DNA of 6,321 nucleotides from Sulfuricella sp. (GTDB lineage: Bacteria; Pseudomonadota; Gammaproteobacteria; Burkholderiales; Sulfuricellaceae): positions 1 through 6,321 of the forward strand of contig JAIOJM010000221.1 in NCBI GenBank assembly GCA_019911785.1, read 5' to 3'. Under the pieces are notes generated by a model. The model was not told the origin of the DNA. It did no database searches and saw only the letters and a list, made by a program, of their open reading frames with translations. Of the stretch, positions 5,509-6,321 are shown piece after piece. The translations under genes were made by a program, and so were the position numbers. Each line of letters starts with the position of its first letter. Within the stretch, counting starts at the first letter, position 1.

Positions 5509-6321
5509 CACTGCTCCCACAGCTCGCCGCTCGGGTTCTTCGACGGCAGCGCCAGCCCGAAGTGCAGATAGGCGGTCTGCGTCGCCACCCGGCCGCGCGG
5601 CGTGCGCATCAAGTAGCCCTGCTGGATCAGGTAGGGCTCGAGCACGTCCTCGATGGTGTCGCGCTCCTCGCCGATGGCCGCCGCCAGGTTTTCCACCCCG
5701 ACCGGGCCGCCGCCGAACTTTTCCAGCACTGCCTGCAGCAGCTTGCGGTCCATCATGTCGAGGCCGGCCTGGTCCACGTCGAGCATGAACAGCGCGGCAT
5801 CCGCCACCTCCCGCGTCACCCTGCCGTCGGCCTTGACCTCGGCGAAATCGCGCACCCGGCGCAATAGCCTGTTTGCAATTCTGGGCGTGCCGCGCGAGCG
5901 CTTCGCGACTTCCACCGCACCGTCGTCGGAAAGTTCGACATTCATCAACCGGGCAGAACGGGCCACGATCTGCTTCAGCTCGCCGTGGGTATAAAATTCC
6001 AGCCGCGCCACAATGCCGAAACGATCGCGCAGCGGATTGGTCAACATGCCGGCACGGGTGGTAGCGCCGACCAGGGTGAAGGGCGGCAAATCCAGCTTGA
6101 CCGAACGCGCCGCCGGCCCCTCGCCGATCATGATGTCGAGCTGGAAATCTTCCAGCGCCGGGTAGAGGATTTCCTCCACCACCGGGGAAAGACGGTGAAT
6201 TTCGTCGATGAACAGGACGTCGTTGGGTTCGAGGTTGGTCAGCAGCGCGGCCAGATCCCCGGGCCGCTCCAGCACCGGCCCGCTGGTCTGGCGCAGGTTG
6301 ACGCCCATCTCGCGGGCGATG
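5508..6321 (-). CDS. ruvB: Holliday junction branch migration ATPase RuvB (5' end cut off by the window edge)
   Basis: Hexameric AAA+ motor that with RuvA drives branch migration of Holliday junctions during recombination and repair. About 270 C-terminal residues are visible of a family length near 335-350; the Walker A motif lies beyond the right edge. In the visible part, Walker B reads VLFIDEIHR (about 35-43), sensor 1 GATTRAG (85-91), and the arginine-finger region NPLRDRFG (about 95-102). The sensor 2 region is [17 protein letters not shown]. The C-terminal winged-helix DNA-binding domain carries [15 protein letters not shown] and the conserved [13 protein letters not shown] and RTPRGR segments. 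A short tail ending in GELWEQ goes beyond the usual RTPRGR...HFG end. The stop codon shares one base with the ybgC ATG, so ruvB is translationally coupled to ybgC and the tol genes downstream. Confidence 0.97.
   Translation of the reverse strand, partial: IAREMGVNLRQTSGPVLERPGDLAALLTNLEPNDVLFIDEIHRLSPVVEEILYPALEDFQLDIMIGEGPAARSVKLDLPPFTLVGATTRAGMLTNPLRDRFGIVARLEFYTHGELKQIVARSARLMNVELSDDGAVEVAKRSRGTPRIANRLLRRVRDFAEVKADGRVTREVADAALFMLDVDQAGLDMMDRKLLQAVLEKFGGGPVGVENLAAAIGEERDTIEDVLEPYLIQQGYLMRTPRGRVATQTAYLHFGLALPSKNPSGELWEQ
5514..5518 (-). promoter_or_regulatory. Ribosome binding site deciding the ybgC start
   Basis: The coding strand reads GTGGGAGCAGTGATG. GGGAG lies five bases before the ATG at 5508, inside the last codons of ruvB. 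The leading GTG, which would extend YbgC by four residues, overlaps this purine block and cannot use it. The site therefore favours the 133-residue YbgC. Confidence 0.7.

Overview
The window is a stretch of a Gram-negative, most likely betaproteobacterial chromosome (a Nitrosomonadales/Gallionellales-type lineage would fit). That placement is inferred from gene order, protein character and GC-rich codon use; no 16S rRNA or other lineage marker is present. Every recognisable gene lies on the minus strand, so the biology reads from the right end (6321) to the left end (1).

In transcription order the genes are: ruvB (3' part, cut by the right edge), ybgC, tolQ, tolR, tolA, a 222-bp non-coding gap holding a long inverted repeat, tolB, pal, cpoB (ybgF), and queE (5' part, cut by the left edge). 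This is the conserved Tol-Pal cluster. TolQ and TolR form the proton-driven motor in the inner membrane. TolA spans the periplasm. TolB is a soluble beta-propeller that docks on Pal. Pal is a lipoprotein that ties the outer membrane to peptidoglycan. CpoB is the periplasmic coiled-coil/TPR partner of TolA, and YbgC is a cytoplasmic hot-dog thioesterase that travels with the cluster. RuvB (Holliday-junction branch migration) and QueE (7-deazaguanine/queuosine synthesis) are functionally unrelated neighbours often found beside it.

Packing is extremely tight on both sides of the gap. ruvB/ybgC, tolQ/tolR and tolR/tolA each share one base in a TGATG stop-start, ybgC/tolQ overlap by four bases (GTGA), pal and cpoB are 3 nt apart, and queE appears to begin inside the end of cpoB. 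This indicates one operon, or two with the boundary at the tolA-tolB gap, and heavy translational coupling. The junctions argue for ATG starts for tolR (4430) and ybgC (5508) rather than the slightly longer TTG/GTG starts.

The one region the core genes do not explain is 3013-3234. It contains an imperfect inverted repeat of about 190 bp (3039-3228) built from ACGAAT units spaced 9-11 bp, flanking a unique centre of about 93 bp. It looks like a dispersed repeat or MITE-like element, or a transcribed giant hairpin, inserted between tolA and tolB. I see no novel defence, metabolic or mobile gene system here; the rest is well-conserved housekeeping DNA with a few details worth checking.
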